Source: Spirometra erinaceieuropaei
Taxonomy: Eukaryota > Platyhelminthes > Cestoda > Diphyllobothriidea > Diphyllobothriidae
Assembly: GCA_902702965.1 (NCBI GenBank)
Contig: CACRXP010000007.1
Location: 826,646 to 890,645, forward strand
Reading direction: 5' to 3'
DNA length: 64,000 bases
Positions 36,372 through 44,888 of the stretch are shown one piece after another (position 1 is the first letter of the stretch; each line of letters begins with the position of its first letter). A program made the translations under genes and the position numbers. The notes beneath the pieces were generated by a model. That model ran no database searches. It was not told the origin of the DNA and saw nothing but the letters and a program-made list of their open reading frames with translations.

Positions 36372-36577
36372 CTGATTGGCTGAATGAAGAAACAATAAGC
36401 CCGAAATAGGACAGTATCAATCTACCCGCATTGTCTGTCGTCCCTCCTTGCTGCCATTATGACTTGCCCGACTTCGGCCTGGTAATTGGTTGCCTGTTCG
36501 TGACCTCTGCCACCCATACGGAGCTTGTTTGCCTCGTGAAACAAATACATCGGTGCGCGCCCATTCCTGATTGAATA
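36372..36577 (-). repeat. SINE B, copy 2
   Basis: Direct duplicate of 36021-36220 with limited divergence (GGCTGAATGAAG, then TGTCGTCCCTCCT, then GGTTGCCTGTTCGTGACC). It ends at a TA run. Confidence 0.8.
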
Positions 36578-36595
36578 TATATATATATATATAAA
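36578..36595. repeat. TA microsatellite
   Basis: Tandem TA between SINE B copy 2 and the SINE A palindrome. Confidence 0.85.
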
Positions 36596-36597
36596 TT

Positions 36598-37203
36598 ATG
36601 ACAGTGGACGGTCACCGATCAGGTTACGGAACATGCTCGTTCTGTTGTGCCTTGATGCTCATACTAGAACCCTCGCAGGCAGTCGCACAGCGACTAGTAG
36701 AATGATGTTGAGCAGGTGGTACCGACAAAGACAAGGGAGAACGGAATGGCCATTTCTGGCTTATTAGCCGTCATCAGCCAGTCATACCCAACCCCAAGTG
36801 TGGATCACTTGAGGTTCGAACCCGGGATCTTTGGTCTTGGAGCTTGACGCTCTACCATTGAGCCACGGGCACGTTGTCCAGTCGGTTGTGAACGGGAATA
36901 TTAATTATGATCACAACCGACAGGACAACGGGGCCCTGGATCAATGGTAGAGCGTCAAACTCCACGACTAAAGATCCCCGGTTCGAATCTCAAGTGATCC
37001 ACACTTGGGGTTGGGTATGACTGGCTGATGACGGCTAATAAGCCAGAAATGGCCATTCCGGTCTCCCTTGTCTTTGTCGGTATCACCTTATCAAGATATA
37101 TCAGTAGTCGCTGTGCGACTGCCTGCGAGGGTTTAACTATGAGCCCCAAGGCACAACAGAACGAGCATGTTCTGCAAACTGATCGGTGAGCGCCCGTCTG
37201 TCA
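36598..37203. repeat. near-complete palindrome of two full SINE A copies
   Basis: A minus-strand SINE A with tail (36598-36895) faces a plus-strand copy (36912-37203), head to head. Arms are about 290 bp with few differences around a short centre (AATATTAATTATGATCACAA-like). Both carry the CGAACCCGGGATC-type B box and the tail with GCACAGCGACTAGTAG / CTGTGCGACTGCCTGCGAGG. It can form a very large hairpin. Confidence 0.85.
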
Positions 37204-37221
37204 TATTATATATATATATAT
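37203..37221. repeat. TA microsatellite
   Basis: TA-rich run separating two large palindromes. Confidence 0.85.
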
Positions 37222-37257
37222 TAAAGGTATTATACCGTACTCCCGACGTAGATACTT

Positions 37258-37345
37258 GCTAAAAGCCCAGACACGTGTTTCGCCGATATTCTGCCGCTGC
37301 GTGACACAGCTGCGAGGGGTTCGGCTCTTCAGTGGGACCCCCAGC
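37258..37345 (-). ncRNA. hammerhead ribozyme (minus arm)
   Basis: The minus strand has the same fold as the copy at 37437-37524: core CTGAAGA, GCCGA/TCGGC stem II, GAAA, ACAC/GTGT stem III and C before the cleavage site. Only one stem I base differs (a G-C becomes G-U). All core bases are intact. Confidence 0.8.
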
Positions 37346-37436
37346 GTTCTCTAGCGGTTTCTGGTATATGAACTCCAGAGAATAATCAAGCGAATAATTT
37401 CAGAATAATTTCATATACCAGAAACCGCTAGAGAAC

Positions 37437-37524
37437 GCTGGGGGTCCCACTGAAGAGCCGAACCCCTCGCAGCTGTGTCACGCAGCGGCAGAATATCGGC
37501 GAAACACGTGTCTGGGCTTTCAGC
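37437..37524 (+). ncRNA. hammerhead ribozyme (plus arm)
   Basis: Self-cleaving RNA motif. Stem I pairs 37437-37449 with 37513-37524 (12 pairs, one bulged U at 37445). The core box CUGAAGA is at 37450-37456. Stem II pairs GCCGA (37457-37461) with UCGGC (37496-37500) around an inner hairpin. GAAA is at 37501-37504. Stem III is the loopless ACAC/GUGU (37504-37511). C17 is at 37512, with cleavage expected after it. Very short stem III is typical of PLE hammerheads, which may work as dimers. All invariant residues are present. Confidence 0.85.
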
Positions 37525-37599
37525 AAGTATCTACGTCGGGAGTACGGTATAATACCTTTACTATATGGATTTCATACTACTCGTAGTACTACTTGTTTT

Positions 37600-37746
37600 T
37601 AGAATGGGCATTACGTGGTTATTCCACAGTAGTTGATTGTCTTCGACTCAAATGTTCATTGAAATTTCGGTTCTGACCCTAAAAAGTCATGTCCCGGAGA
37701 TTTAACTCCATGTCCTGCACTGATTAATTTCTGAAATTATTCGCTT
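37600..37746 (+). repeat. dispersed repeat F
   Basis: Matches the reverse strand of 63005-63120, including TCTGACCCTAAAA and CTGAAATTATTCGCTTGA-like ends. It weakly matches 1895-2010. Its last 18 bp are inverted at 37383-37400, in the centre of the ribozyme palindrome. Confidence 0.65.
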
Positions 37747-37747
37747 G

Positions 37748-37767
37748 ATATATATATATATATATTG
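37748..37767. repeat. TA microsatellite at PLE 3' end
   Basis: The (TA)n run directly abuts the 3' end of the PLE at 37768-39543. Confidence 0.85.
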
Positions 37768-39543
37768 CCAATTAAAGCGAAAATGCGCGTCCCCGGGGAT
37801 AAATGAGAAGAAGAGGCGATCTCGGGAACCATAGGTTTAATAGCCTGACGTTTCAAAAGCAAACAAGCTTCCATCGTCGGATGTGGGTTCTGTACGGCGC
37901 CTCACAGTATTTATGGGTGCTGAGCATGCGGGTGTGTTGTCGTTCCTAATGCTATTCATGCAGGATCTGCTGCGGGGGGAGGAGCTAATTGCTGTCGTGT
38001 TGGTCGGTCCCTTCCTGCGTCTCCTCGTCGGGTGGGCTGTGTCAGGATGGCAACGGTCATTGACCTCGTCTGCATTGCCCGCATTTGTTGTGCCTGACCC
38101 GCATTTCTCGTAATTGTCGCCCGTTTGCCTCTGCCCGTGTGCACCTCGGTGGCTGCTGGCCCCTTGCCTGTTTCTCCTTTATCGGCCTGCTGGCTCCCGT
38201 CATCGGTGTTTGGGTGCGAACTGTGTTCACCTGGGCTTGTGATGCTGACTTCCTGCCTTTGATTCCGTTGGTTGAACCGCACTCGTAGGGCCTGGTAGGC
38301 CGCCGGGAGAATCGTACAGCGGTTGATGGAGGTTGGTACGGTGTGCCAGGCTTCGAGCGTTTCCCTAGCTGTCTGGTCGGTACCTCGGCCAAGGATTTCG
38401 GCGTTCTGGAAGGCGAAAGTGTGCCCAGAGGCTGCACAATGTTCCGCCACCAGTGAGAGTTGGTCCATTCTTCTCACTGCCCTTGCGTGCTCACTCATGC
38501 GGGTTTGTAGACGTTTTCCGGTCTCTCCAACGTAATTCGCCTCACAGGAACTGCACTGGACACGGTAGACGACATTCGCTGTTTCGCCTCGTGACAGAGG
38601 GGCCTTGGGTCTCATGACGAGACGTCTTATTGTCGCTTCAGGTCTGTGGGCGACGCCGATCCCCAGTGGTTGTAAGAGACGAGCGACTGCTTCGGATACA
38701 TTCTCAATATACGGTAGCGCCCGCCACACTGTTGGTTGTTCTCTTGTTGACCTTATAGCCCTCTTTGGTTGTCGGCTGCGTTCGATGAAACTACGAGGGT
38801 AACCGTTGGAGATGAACATCTGCCGAAGATAATGGAGTTCGGCTACTTTGTCGGCTGCCTCGCTGCAGTGAGTTTCCTCCCTCTTGTAAAGAGTCCGCAC
38901 ACAGCTACGTTTATGGCACAACGGGTGGTTACTGTAGTAACTGAGGACCTGACGCGTGTTGGTGGCCTTTCGGTATACCGTCGTTCTTAGGCTTCCGTTA
39001 GTTTTGCGGTGGACCAGGACGTCTAGGAACGCTAGCTGGTTGTTGACTTCTGCCTCCATTGTGAACTGTATGTCCGGAAAAACAGAGTTCAGAATCGCGT
39101 GAAATTCGGAGACTATCTCCCGCTTGAGGATGACGAGGGTATCGTCCACATACCGTGCCCAAAATATTGGTCTGTGGGTTGCGAACACCAGCGTCTCCAA
39201 CTTTTGAAGGACCACCTCAGCAATGAAACCAGACAGCGGCGAACCCATTGGAGTTCCTTTGATTTGTTCATAGACCGTTCCTTCAAAGGTGAAATAGGTC
39301 TTGAGGCAAAAATGGAGCAGCTGGATAAGGTGTCCTCGTTTAAGCTTATTGGTCTCGTCGTCATATTGACTCTCGAGTAGATCGCCGACAGTTTCAATTG
39401 CTAGACTCTGAGGAATTGAGGGGAAGAGTGAGGTAACATCAAATAATACCATGACTTCGTCTGCATTAAGGTGTAGACCCTGGAGTCTTTCCAAGAAATG
39501 TACGGCTGAGCGGACCGTTGTATCGGAGCCTGATGTGAGACAT
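37768..39543 (-). mobile_element. Penelope-like retroelement, 5'-truncated
   Basis: The 3' end on the minus strand lies against (TA)n at 37767, with the ribozyme-like tail at 37843-37884. The 5' side is cut at 39543, where an antisense SINE A begins. It contains the longest PLE frame of the window. A full element would carry about 200-250 more codons before the RT core. Confidence 0.85.
37843..37884 (-). ncRNA. hammerhead-like PLE tail
   Basis: The minus strand reads CCGACGA, a GGAAGC/GCTTTT stem, then GAAACGTC, followed by AGGCTATTAAACC. One core base differs (CUGA is CCGA). It lies in the 3' region of the PLE, as expected. Confidence 0.55.
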
Positions 39544-39653
39544 ACCCACACTTCTGTCTTGGGTATGGCTGGCTGACGACGGCTAATAAGCCAGAAATGG
39601 CCATTCCAGTCTCCCTTGTCTTTGTCGGTAATATCATTCTGCCTATATATCAT
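37956..39653 (-). CDS. PLE reverse transcriptase/GIY-YIG protein fused to antisense SINE
   Basis: A 565-codon open frame. The first ~36 residues (GDWNGHFWLISRRQPAIPK) are the antisense of a SINE A and not PLE. The PLE part starts near CLTSGSDTTVRS. RT motifs follow in order: VLFDVTSLFPSIP (catalytic Asp, about 39419-39450), GTPMGSPLSGFIAEVVLQKL, and FWARYVDDTLVILK with YVDD at 39141-39152. Next come FLDVLVHRKTNGSLRT and the linker GIGVAHRPEATIRRL. The GIY-YIG domain follows (VVYRVQCSSCEANYVGETGK, LQTRMSEHARAVRR), then AAYQALRVRF and a charged tail of about 90 residues. The enzyme copies RNA at nicked DNA ends, and the nuclease makes the nick. The catalytic residues I can place are present, but the N-terminal region is missing, so activity is unlikely. 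Confidence 0.85.
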   Translation of the reverse strand: MIYRQNDITDKDKGDWNGHFWLISRRQPAIPKTEVWVCLTSGSDTTVRSAVHFLERLQGLHLNADEVMVLFDVTSLFPSIPQSLAIETVGDLLESQYDDETNKLKRGHLIQLLHFCLKTYFTFEGTVYEQIKGTPMGSPLSGFIAEVVLQKLETLVFATHRPIFWARYVDDTLVILKREIVSEFHAILNSVFPDIQFTMEAEVNNQLAFLDVLVHRKTNGSLRTTVYRKATNTRQVLSYYSNHPLCHKRSCVRTLYKREETHCSEAADKVAELHYLRQMFISNGYPRSFIERSRQPKRAIRSTREQPTVWRALPYIENVSEAVARLLQPLGIGVAHRPEATIRRLVMRPKAPLSRGETANVVYRVQCSSCEANYVGETGKRLQTRMSEHARAVRRMDQLSLVAEHCAASGHTFAFQNAEILGRGTDQTARETLEAWHTVPTSINRCTILPAAYQALRVRFNQRNQRQEVSITSPGEHSSHPNTDDGSQQADKGETGKGPAATEVHTGRGKRATITRNAGQAQQMRAMQTRSMTVAILTQPTRRGDAGRDRPTRQQLAPPPAADPA

Positions 39654-39740
39654 GCGCCGCTGCGCGGCTGCTGTTTGGGCTCGAGAGAGAGCCCTTAAGG
39701 CACAACGGAACGAGTGAGTTCCGTATGAACGATCGGTGAG
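39544..39740 (+). repeat. SINE A body with tail
   Basis: Starts within CCACACTTCT, runs through GGTATGGCTGGCTGACGACG and CCCTTGTCTTTGTCGGTAAT, then the tail CATGCGCCGCTGCGCGGCTG to GATCGGTGAGCGCTCCCTACC. The tRNA head is missing. It separates two divergent 5'-truncated PLEs. Confidence 0.9.
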
Positions 39741-39775
39741 CGCTCCCTACCATCATATACATTTGTCATCATCAA

Positions 39776-40664
39776 TCGGGACAGGATAGGGGAATTCACG
39801 CAACATCTGAACTCGATCTTCCCAGATATCCAGTTCACGATGGAGGAGGAAAAAGATTGCCAGTTGCCGTTCCTCGACGTACTAGTCCAGAGAAAAGGCG
39901 ATGGGGGACTAAAAACAACAGTTTACCGAAAGGCTACAAATACCTCTCGTATTCTGAGTTTTCTCAGCAACCACCCCCTTTCGCACAAACGCAGCTGCGT
40001 AAGAACACTCTACCGGCGGGTAGAAACCCATTGCACAGAGCCAGCCGACAAGAAGGCCGAGGCTCAGTTCCTGAAGAAACTCTTCACCATGAACGGCTAC
40101 CCTGGGAATTTCGTCGAAAAGTGCAGGCGAGAAGCACAGGGAAGAAAATCGAAGGGGCAGCCGAAACCGAAGTGCTGGCGCGCAGTTCCGTACGTAGCTG
40201 GTTTGTCAGAAGAATTCGCCAGACTGGTGAGCGAATTTGGGATCGGCGTCGCGCACAGACCTGAAGCCACAATCCGCCGTCAACTCATGCAGCCCAAGGA
40301 TCCGATTCCCATAAATCAGAAATCGGGGGTCATCTACCGCATAGACTGCAATTGCGGTCAGGCCAGTTATGTTGGTGAAACCGGAAAACAGGTCCGCACG
40401 AGATTGCATGAGCATGAATTGGCCGTGAGACGGAAGGATAAACTCTCTTTGGTAGCCGCCCACGCCTCCTCGCCAGGACACGCCTTTGACTTTGGGAGCG
40501 TGAGAATACTAGGACAGTCAGACAACCGAGTTGCGCGCCTGCTGCAGGAAGCGTGGCACTCAACTGAGGACGCGATTAATCGACATATCGATCTGCCAAT
40601 CGCCTATCAAGCACTGCGTGAACAAATCAGCAGCGCAGCTAGAGGTCACCCCCGGCAGAGGTGA
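39776..40664 (+). pseudogene. Penelope-like element, RT tail plus GIY-YIG, 5'-truncated
   Basis: An intact frame of about 296 codons from near 39776 to the TGA at 40664; the ATG at 39840 is only an internal methionine. It starts just after RT motif C: FTQHLNSIFPDIQFTMEEEK, LPFLDVLVQRKGDGGLKTTV, HPLSHKRSCVRTLYRR. The linker FGIGVAHRPEATIRRQL leads to the GIY-YIG domain (VIYRIDCNCGQASYVGETGK, RTRLHEHELAVRRKDKLS, RILGQSDNRVARLL, INRHIDLPIAYQALREQ). It has no RT catalytic core, so it cannot move by itself. A ribozyme-like tail and (TA)n follow at 40698-40808. It is close to the PLE at 37768-39543 but clearly a different copy. Confidence 0.9.
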
Positions 40665-40697
40665 GCTAAATACACGACGAGCTGTACAGTTTTTTCA

Positions 40698-40740
40698 TTC
40701 CTTGACGATGGGCTCGCGTGAGAGTTCGAAACGTCGGATA
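40698..40740 (+). ncRNA. hammerhead-like PLE tail
   Basis: Reads TCC-TTGACGA, a GGGCTC/GAGTTC stem, then GAAACGTC-GGA. It is followed by TAAATAAACC and the PLE 3' end. Core C3 is U, which should weaken cleavage. Confidence 0.55.
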
Positions 40741-40778
40741 AATAAACCATTGGTCCCAGCGATCGCCTTCCCGTCTTC

Positions 40779-40781
<3 letters not shown>

Positions 40782-40809
<28 letters not shown>
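40782..40809. repeat. TA microsatellite at PLE 3' end
   Basis: The PLE ends CCGTCTTCTTC and runs straight into (TA)13 or so, then a SINE A. Confidence 0.9.
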
Positions 40810-40962
40810 GGCAGAATGATATTACCGACAAAGAAAAGGGAGACTGGCATGGCCATTTCTGGCGTATTGGCCGTCGTCAGCCAGCCATACCCAAGCCCGA
40901 AGTGTGGAACACCCGAGCCTCGAACTCGCGACCTGTTGCTTTAGAAGTCAACGCCCCCTACC
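40810..40962 (-). repeat. SINE A
   Basis: Minus copy with GGCAGAATGATATTACCGAC, body and B box CGAACTCGCGACCTG. The A-box end is cut where the TA-like sequence resumes. Confidence 0.85.
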
Positions 40963-40971
40963 ATATATATA

Positions 40972-41120
40972 TCTGCAGAATAACATTGCCGACAAAGACA
41001 ATTGAACGTTATTCTGCCTATAGTACGCGCCGCTCTGCGGCTGCTAATTGGACTCGTGAGAGAATCCCAAATGACATCGGGACCAGAATGTTCCGTAACA
41101 CTATCGGTGAGCGCCCAAAT
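40972..41120 (+). repeat. SINE A tail remnant
   Basis: Contains ATTCTGCCTATAGTACGCGC, GCTCTGCGGCTGCTAATTGG and CACTATCGGTGAGCGCCC. A short inverted body remnant (ATTGCCGACAAAGAC) precedes it. Confidence 0.7.
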
Positions 41121-41219
41121 TATGTTTGTACTGAAGTTTAGGAAACTTCCTCGCCTCCATCATCAGAGTTGTATTGTCACATGCGCCTGCTGGTCTTGAG
41201 TTATTTCAGCCTTGCCGCC

Positions 41220-41760
41220 GGCCGAGTATTATTGTTATTCTCGACGCACGAATTTTGACTTGCCCATGTACTGCTGACTAGCTTTGACCCCTCCGAGAAT
41301 GGCCGCTGGCAGCCTTGCGCGACCTTTGTCCCCCTGTGGGCTGACGCAGTTGTAGTCAAGTCAGCGTGCCTATCGACCTACCCCACATCAGTCGGCGGAC
41401 TGATCAGTCGTTGCCGTTTGCGCGAGTTGCTTCCATCCCCACGTTCGCTTCGTTGAGGCAGTGCTCGATGTTGGTTGTCTAACCTCTCGGCTCCGCGTGC
41501 TCGACTGTTCTATCGGCCCCATCCGAACCGATCCGAGCCCTGTACGCACCGCCTGGTAGGTGGGATGCAGATCTATGGCTCAGTTGATTGGGCCAGTCAA
41601 AGACCAACTTTCGAGCACCAGTCTGGTCATGTTCTCGTTGGCTCGGCCGATCACCCATACCTTCTCAAAAGGGAAACTGGGGTTCGGATGTGACCATAGA
41701 CCAGAGACAGTTAGTCCTTGTGGCCGATTGCGGCTTGGTGTTCCTGCAGTCTTGTGCCGT
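41220..41760 (-). pseudogene. Penelope-like element GIY-YIG C-terminal relic, inverted copy of 0.9-1.5 kb
   Basis: The minus strand reads LVLESWSLTGPIN, then AIDLHPTYQAVRTGL, and continues into a tail matching 1140-1480 (GCCAGCGGCCATTCTCGGAG in that copy). It is decayed by stops and indels. Confidence 0.75.
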
Positions 41761-41799
41761 TTCACACACATATAATGCATCATAATCTTGGCATGGTAT

Positions 41800-42210
41800 G
41801 ATGTCCTCCCATAGTCCCATTCGGCAAAAGCTAGCTATTCTATCCTATGACGCAAAGTCAAACACAAGAGATGCTAGATCAGAAGACTTCACTGCACCTT
41901 TTGAACGGGTGCTTCAGAAATGTAAGGCAGAAGAGTGCGAAAGCTCGATGCGACAACAAGTGTCGACAACACAAACGCCAGATGACGATTTCCAAAGCAA
42001 AAAATTAAGAACTTTTGAGAATATGAGAAGTGGAGGATATCATCAGCCTACGCGCTGACATGTGGCGTCATTAATAAGGCCGAGTACCCAACAAAACTTG
42101 GAAATCTCTTGGAGGACAAGGAGTCTTATGTGTCACCGAACGTTAACGAGTTCAAAAAGTTCGTGAACAGCAGAAACAAGACTATCGCGAACTTGCATTC
42201 TGTCGGCTAG
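41800..42210 (+). pseudogene. Penelope-like element N-terminal relic
   Basis: Reads QKLAILSYDAKSNTRDARSE, FERVLQKCKAEECESSMRQQ, then after a frameshift LGNLLEDKESYVSPNVNEF and NKTIANLHSVG. It is equivalent to 419-880 (minus). With 41220-41760 it forms an inverted copy of the whole composite at 0.4-1.5 kb. Confidence 0.75.
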
Positions 42211-42560
42211 ACGTCCTCTGCTCTAGCCACTGAGCCATGAGCTCGTTGGTCTGTCGGTTAATATACCCAAACGCAAACCGGCAGGTCTACAAGCCCGCGG
42301 CTCAGGGGGTTAGAGAGTTGGGCTTTCAACCAACAGAGCGCGGATTCAAACCTAAGGAACTGGGAACCTTAAGGATGGGGTACGGTTGGCTGATGACGGC
42401 CAGAGGGCGAGAAACTGCCATTCTAATCTTCCTTGTCTTTGTCGGTAGCGTCATTCTGAATACATGAGTACTCACTGTACGACTTCCTGCGGCGCTCTCG
42501 ATCGATACCCAGAACACAACGGGTCAAGTCAGTCCCTTAGTGCGATCGGTATACACCCTC
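42211..42560 (+). repeat. SINE A with tail, plus inverted head fragment
   Basis: An inverted head (42215-42265) precedes a full plus copy: GCGGCTCAGGGGGTTAGAGA A box, GCGCGGATTCAAACC B box, GGTTGGCTGATGACGGCCAG body, then a tail to GATCGGTATACACCCTCTACC. Confidence 0.8.
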
Positions 42561-42689
42561 TACCGCAGCATGTATATAGAGTAGTGGAGAACGCTCGTCG
42601 AGCGCGTTACGGTACACACTCGTCCCGATGTGTTTTAGGGCTTAATGTCGAGTGTCGCCAGTAGCCGCACGGGGTCTACTCACACAGGC

Positions 42690-42850
42690 AGAATGACGAA
42701 AGTTCGGTCCCCGAGTAGCAAAATGAGCTCTGAACGAGCTCGCAAAGAACTCGTTTCGCGAGATACGCGAGCTCTGTTGGAGCTCTGATGTGGTCATTGA
42801 TCCGAGCTCGCTCAGAACTCGCTAAAACGAGCTTGATCCGAGTTCCAGCG
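42690..42850. repeat. cluster of GAGCTC palindromes
   Basis: Five exact GAGCTC hexamers and several one-base variants (GAACTC, GAGCTT, GAGTTC) lie within about 130 bp, in clustered inverted arrangement. Non-coding. Confidence 0.7.
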
Positions 42851-43281
42851 CTTATCCAACCGGGGGTCCCCCTCACTTCTACTGCCCCGTCGCCTTTATT
42901 TGCCCCAATATGACCCATTAAAGTAATCAACTGAACACATTTCAATATAAAAAAATACTGTATTGGTTAAAAAAATAAATAGCATCTAATAATTGTTTGA
43001 ATTAATTAAAGCCTTAAGGCTGTTGGTATCCATTGTCAGTTGTTGGGTCTTCGTTTGTTGTAGGGGGGTCAAAATGGGAGAGCTTTCGTAAGGGTAACTG
43101 AACATGTCAGTGTTATGGGTGCGCATTTCCAATGACCACGGCCGAACCCCGATTTAGCCCTGACGCTTATTCAGTCCAGGCATGATGAAGCCCATTTTAG
43201 GGTTCAGTGAGGGCTGAATAATATTGCCGACAAGGACAAGGGGCGACTGGAATGGCCATTGTTAATATGCCCAGTCGCAAT
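42851..43281. other. unassigned, with SINE A scrap
   Basis: Positions 43214-43266 are an inverted SINE A body scrap (ATTGCCGACAAGGACAAGG). Otherwise nothing is recognised. Confidence 0.4.
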
Positions 43282-43790
43282 CGCGAGGACGAGTCTGCGT
43301 CTCAATAGTTAGGGTGCTGGACCTCTAACCAGAAAGTTGCGGATCCCAGCCAAGCCGAAGTCGGGCAAGCCATGATAGCAGAGGGGAGACGACAGATTCA
43401 GGGAGAAAATAGATACAGGACTGTTTCGTGTATGTTTGTCTTCACCCAGCCAATGGTAACCCTGACCACCAACTGAGATCGGAAACACGACAGTTGGACC
43501 GTCGTGCCCGACGATGTCCACTGTGTGCTTCATAGCGAGATGAGAGCAGGCACGGTGACATATGCGTAGGTTAGTTTGCAGTGAATGTGGACTTGCACAG
43601 AATCTACCGCACTCCCTCTTGTTCCACTACCTGTGCTCGGTGTTGAGACATAGTCAAGAAGACCGGTGGGGGGAGAGGGCGCAGGAGGATGGTTTGGCCG
43701 CGCCCGCACCCTTGTACTCCACTCCGCATCCCCTGGTCCACACAACACTTGACCAGGATTTTAACCAGCAAAGAAAAATTGAGCTATCTA
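43282..43790 (+). repeat. SINE B composite, copy 3
   Basis: The tRNA-like head (GGACGAGTCTGCGTCTCAAT, GCTGGACCTCTAACCAG) leads to GCCGAAGTCGGGCAAGCCAT and GGGGAGACGACAGATTCAGG. The inverted D module (GTGAGAGCAGG-like, AAGAAGACCGGTGG) ends near ACACTTGACCAGGATTTTAA. The tandem sister is at 44889-45340. Frames inside are shadows. Confidence 0.8.
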
Positions 43791-43825
43791 CCATTGCATA
43801 TCGCCGATCGAAAGCGACAGGGGAA

Positions 43826-44060
43826 CGGGCTCATGGCCCAGCGGTTACAGGCATGGACCTCTAACTAATAGGTCGCGAGTTTGAGTCTCGGGTGTTCCAC
43901 ACTTCAGGGTTGGATATGACTGGCTGACGGCGTCTAATAAGCCAGAAATGGCCATTCCAGTCTCCCTTGTTTTTGTCGGTAATGCAAATCTGTATATACA
44001 TATATAAATGCTGAAAGTGCTTTCACCGATCGGGTTTTGGGACGTGCTAGTGCGGTACAC
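43826..44060 (+). repeat. SINE A with tail
   Basis: Near-complete head (GGGCTCATGGCCCAGCGG, AATAGGTCGCGAGTTTGAGT) and body to CCCTTGTTTTTGTCGGTAAT, then a short diverged tail. Confidence 0.9.
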
Positions 44061-44489
44061 CGATCGACTTCCAAATTTTGGTCAAGTGTCGGAGGAGTTA
44101 GAAGTATGGTTTTGAAGACAGGACAATATACGATAATTCTCTCTCTGTTTATGGTTTTGAAAGGGAATTTTATAGTCAAGAGTCTCACCCATCCTATCCT
44201 CGAAATCTAGGCAGTTTCCTACCGAGCGTCGACTTCAACTAACACCTTGATTATCGTAAATTTAATCATCAATATTCCCTTTTTGAAAGCATTTGCCTTA
44301 ACTTTTGTTGTTAGTACAATTTTACACTGAAAAACTTATTCATTCTTACATGGATTCCGATAAGTGCTTAAGAGTACCGCCCATAAATAGGTGTGGCGGT
44401 CCGAAAATTAGGACAATTACCATGTACCCACCTGTATAAGGAGACCGAATGAGCAGGCAGAATGACCACAGTTCGACTGTTGTTTACCG
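44061..44489. other. unassigned interval
   Basis: AT-rich; no gene or repeat recognised. Confidence 0.4.
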
Positions 44490-44880
44490 ACAATGTCCAC
44501 AATCTGCCCCACAGCAGGGTGGGCGCAGGGACAGTTACTTGTGCGTGAATTCGTTTGCAGTGATACTAGATCTATGCTGCACCCCACCAAACTCTCTTAT
44601 CCTTCTCCTCCAATTGGGTTCGGTGTTGAGGCAAAGCGAAGGAGATCGGAGGCGGGAGAGAGGGCGCAGGTGACCGGCACGACGAAAACCCGCACCTAGG
44701 CGTGCCCCCACACCCCCTCATCCACAGCGTACAACAACCACACAAGAAAAAAAGGAGTGGGGACTCGAATTCCAACTGGCGCGGCGTGGGCCTCCGCCTG
44801 GGCGTGCTGCCCCCTAATGTCAGCATATGTAATGGGTACGCAGTTCCAATGACCCCCGACGAACCCCGATGCAGTCCTCG
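44490..44880 (-). repeat. D module, minus copy
   Basis: Contains GGACAGTTACTTGTGCGTGA, GGTTCGGTGTTGAGGCAAAG and CGCACCTAGGCGTGCCCCC, inverse of 28490-28930. Frames on both strands here are shadows. Confidence 0.7.
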
Positions 44881-44888
44881 CAACCACT

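Larger units (their letters stand above)
37222..37560. mobile_element. palindromic element with two hammerhead ribozymes
   Basis: Arms 37222-37372 and 37410-37560 (151 bp each) are almost perfect inverted copies around a 37-bp centre. Each arm holds a complete hammerhead ribozyme, oriented outward. The outer ends read TAAAGGTATTATACCGTACT and its inverse. There is no coding capacity. The ribozyme form is the one known from Penelope-like elements, so this is likely an inverted dimer of a PLE terminal repeat. Confidence 0.85.
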
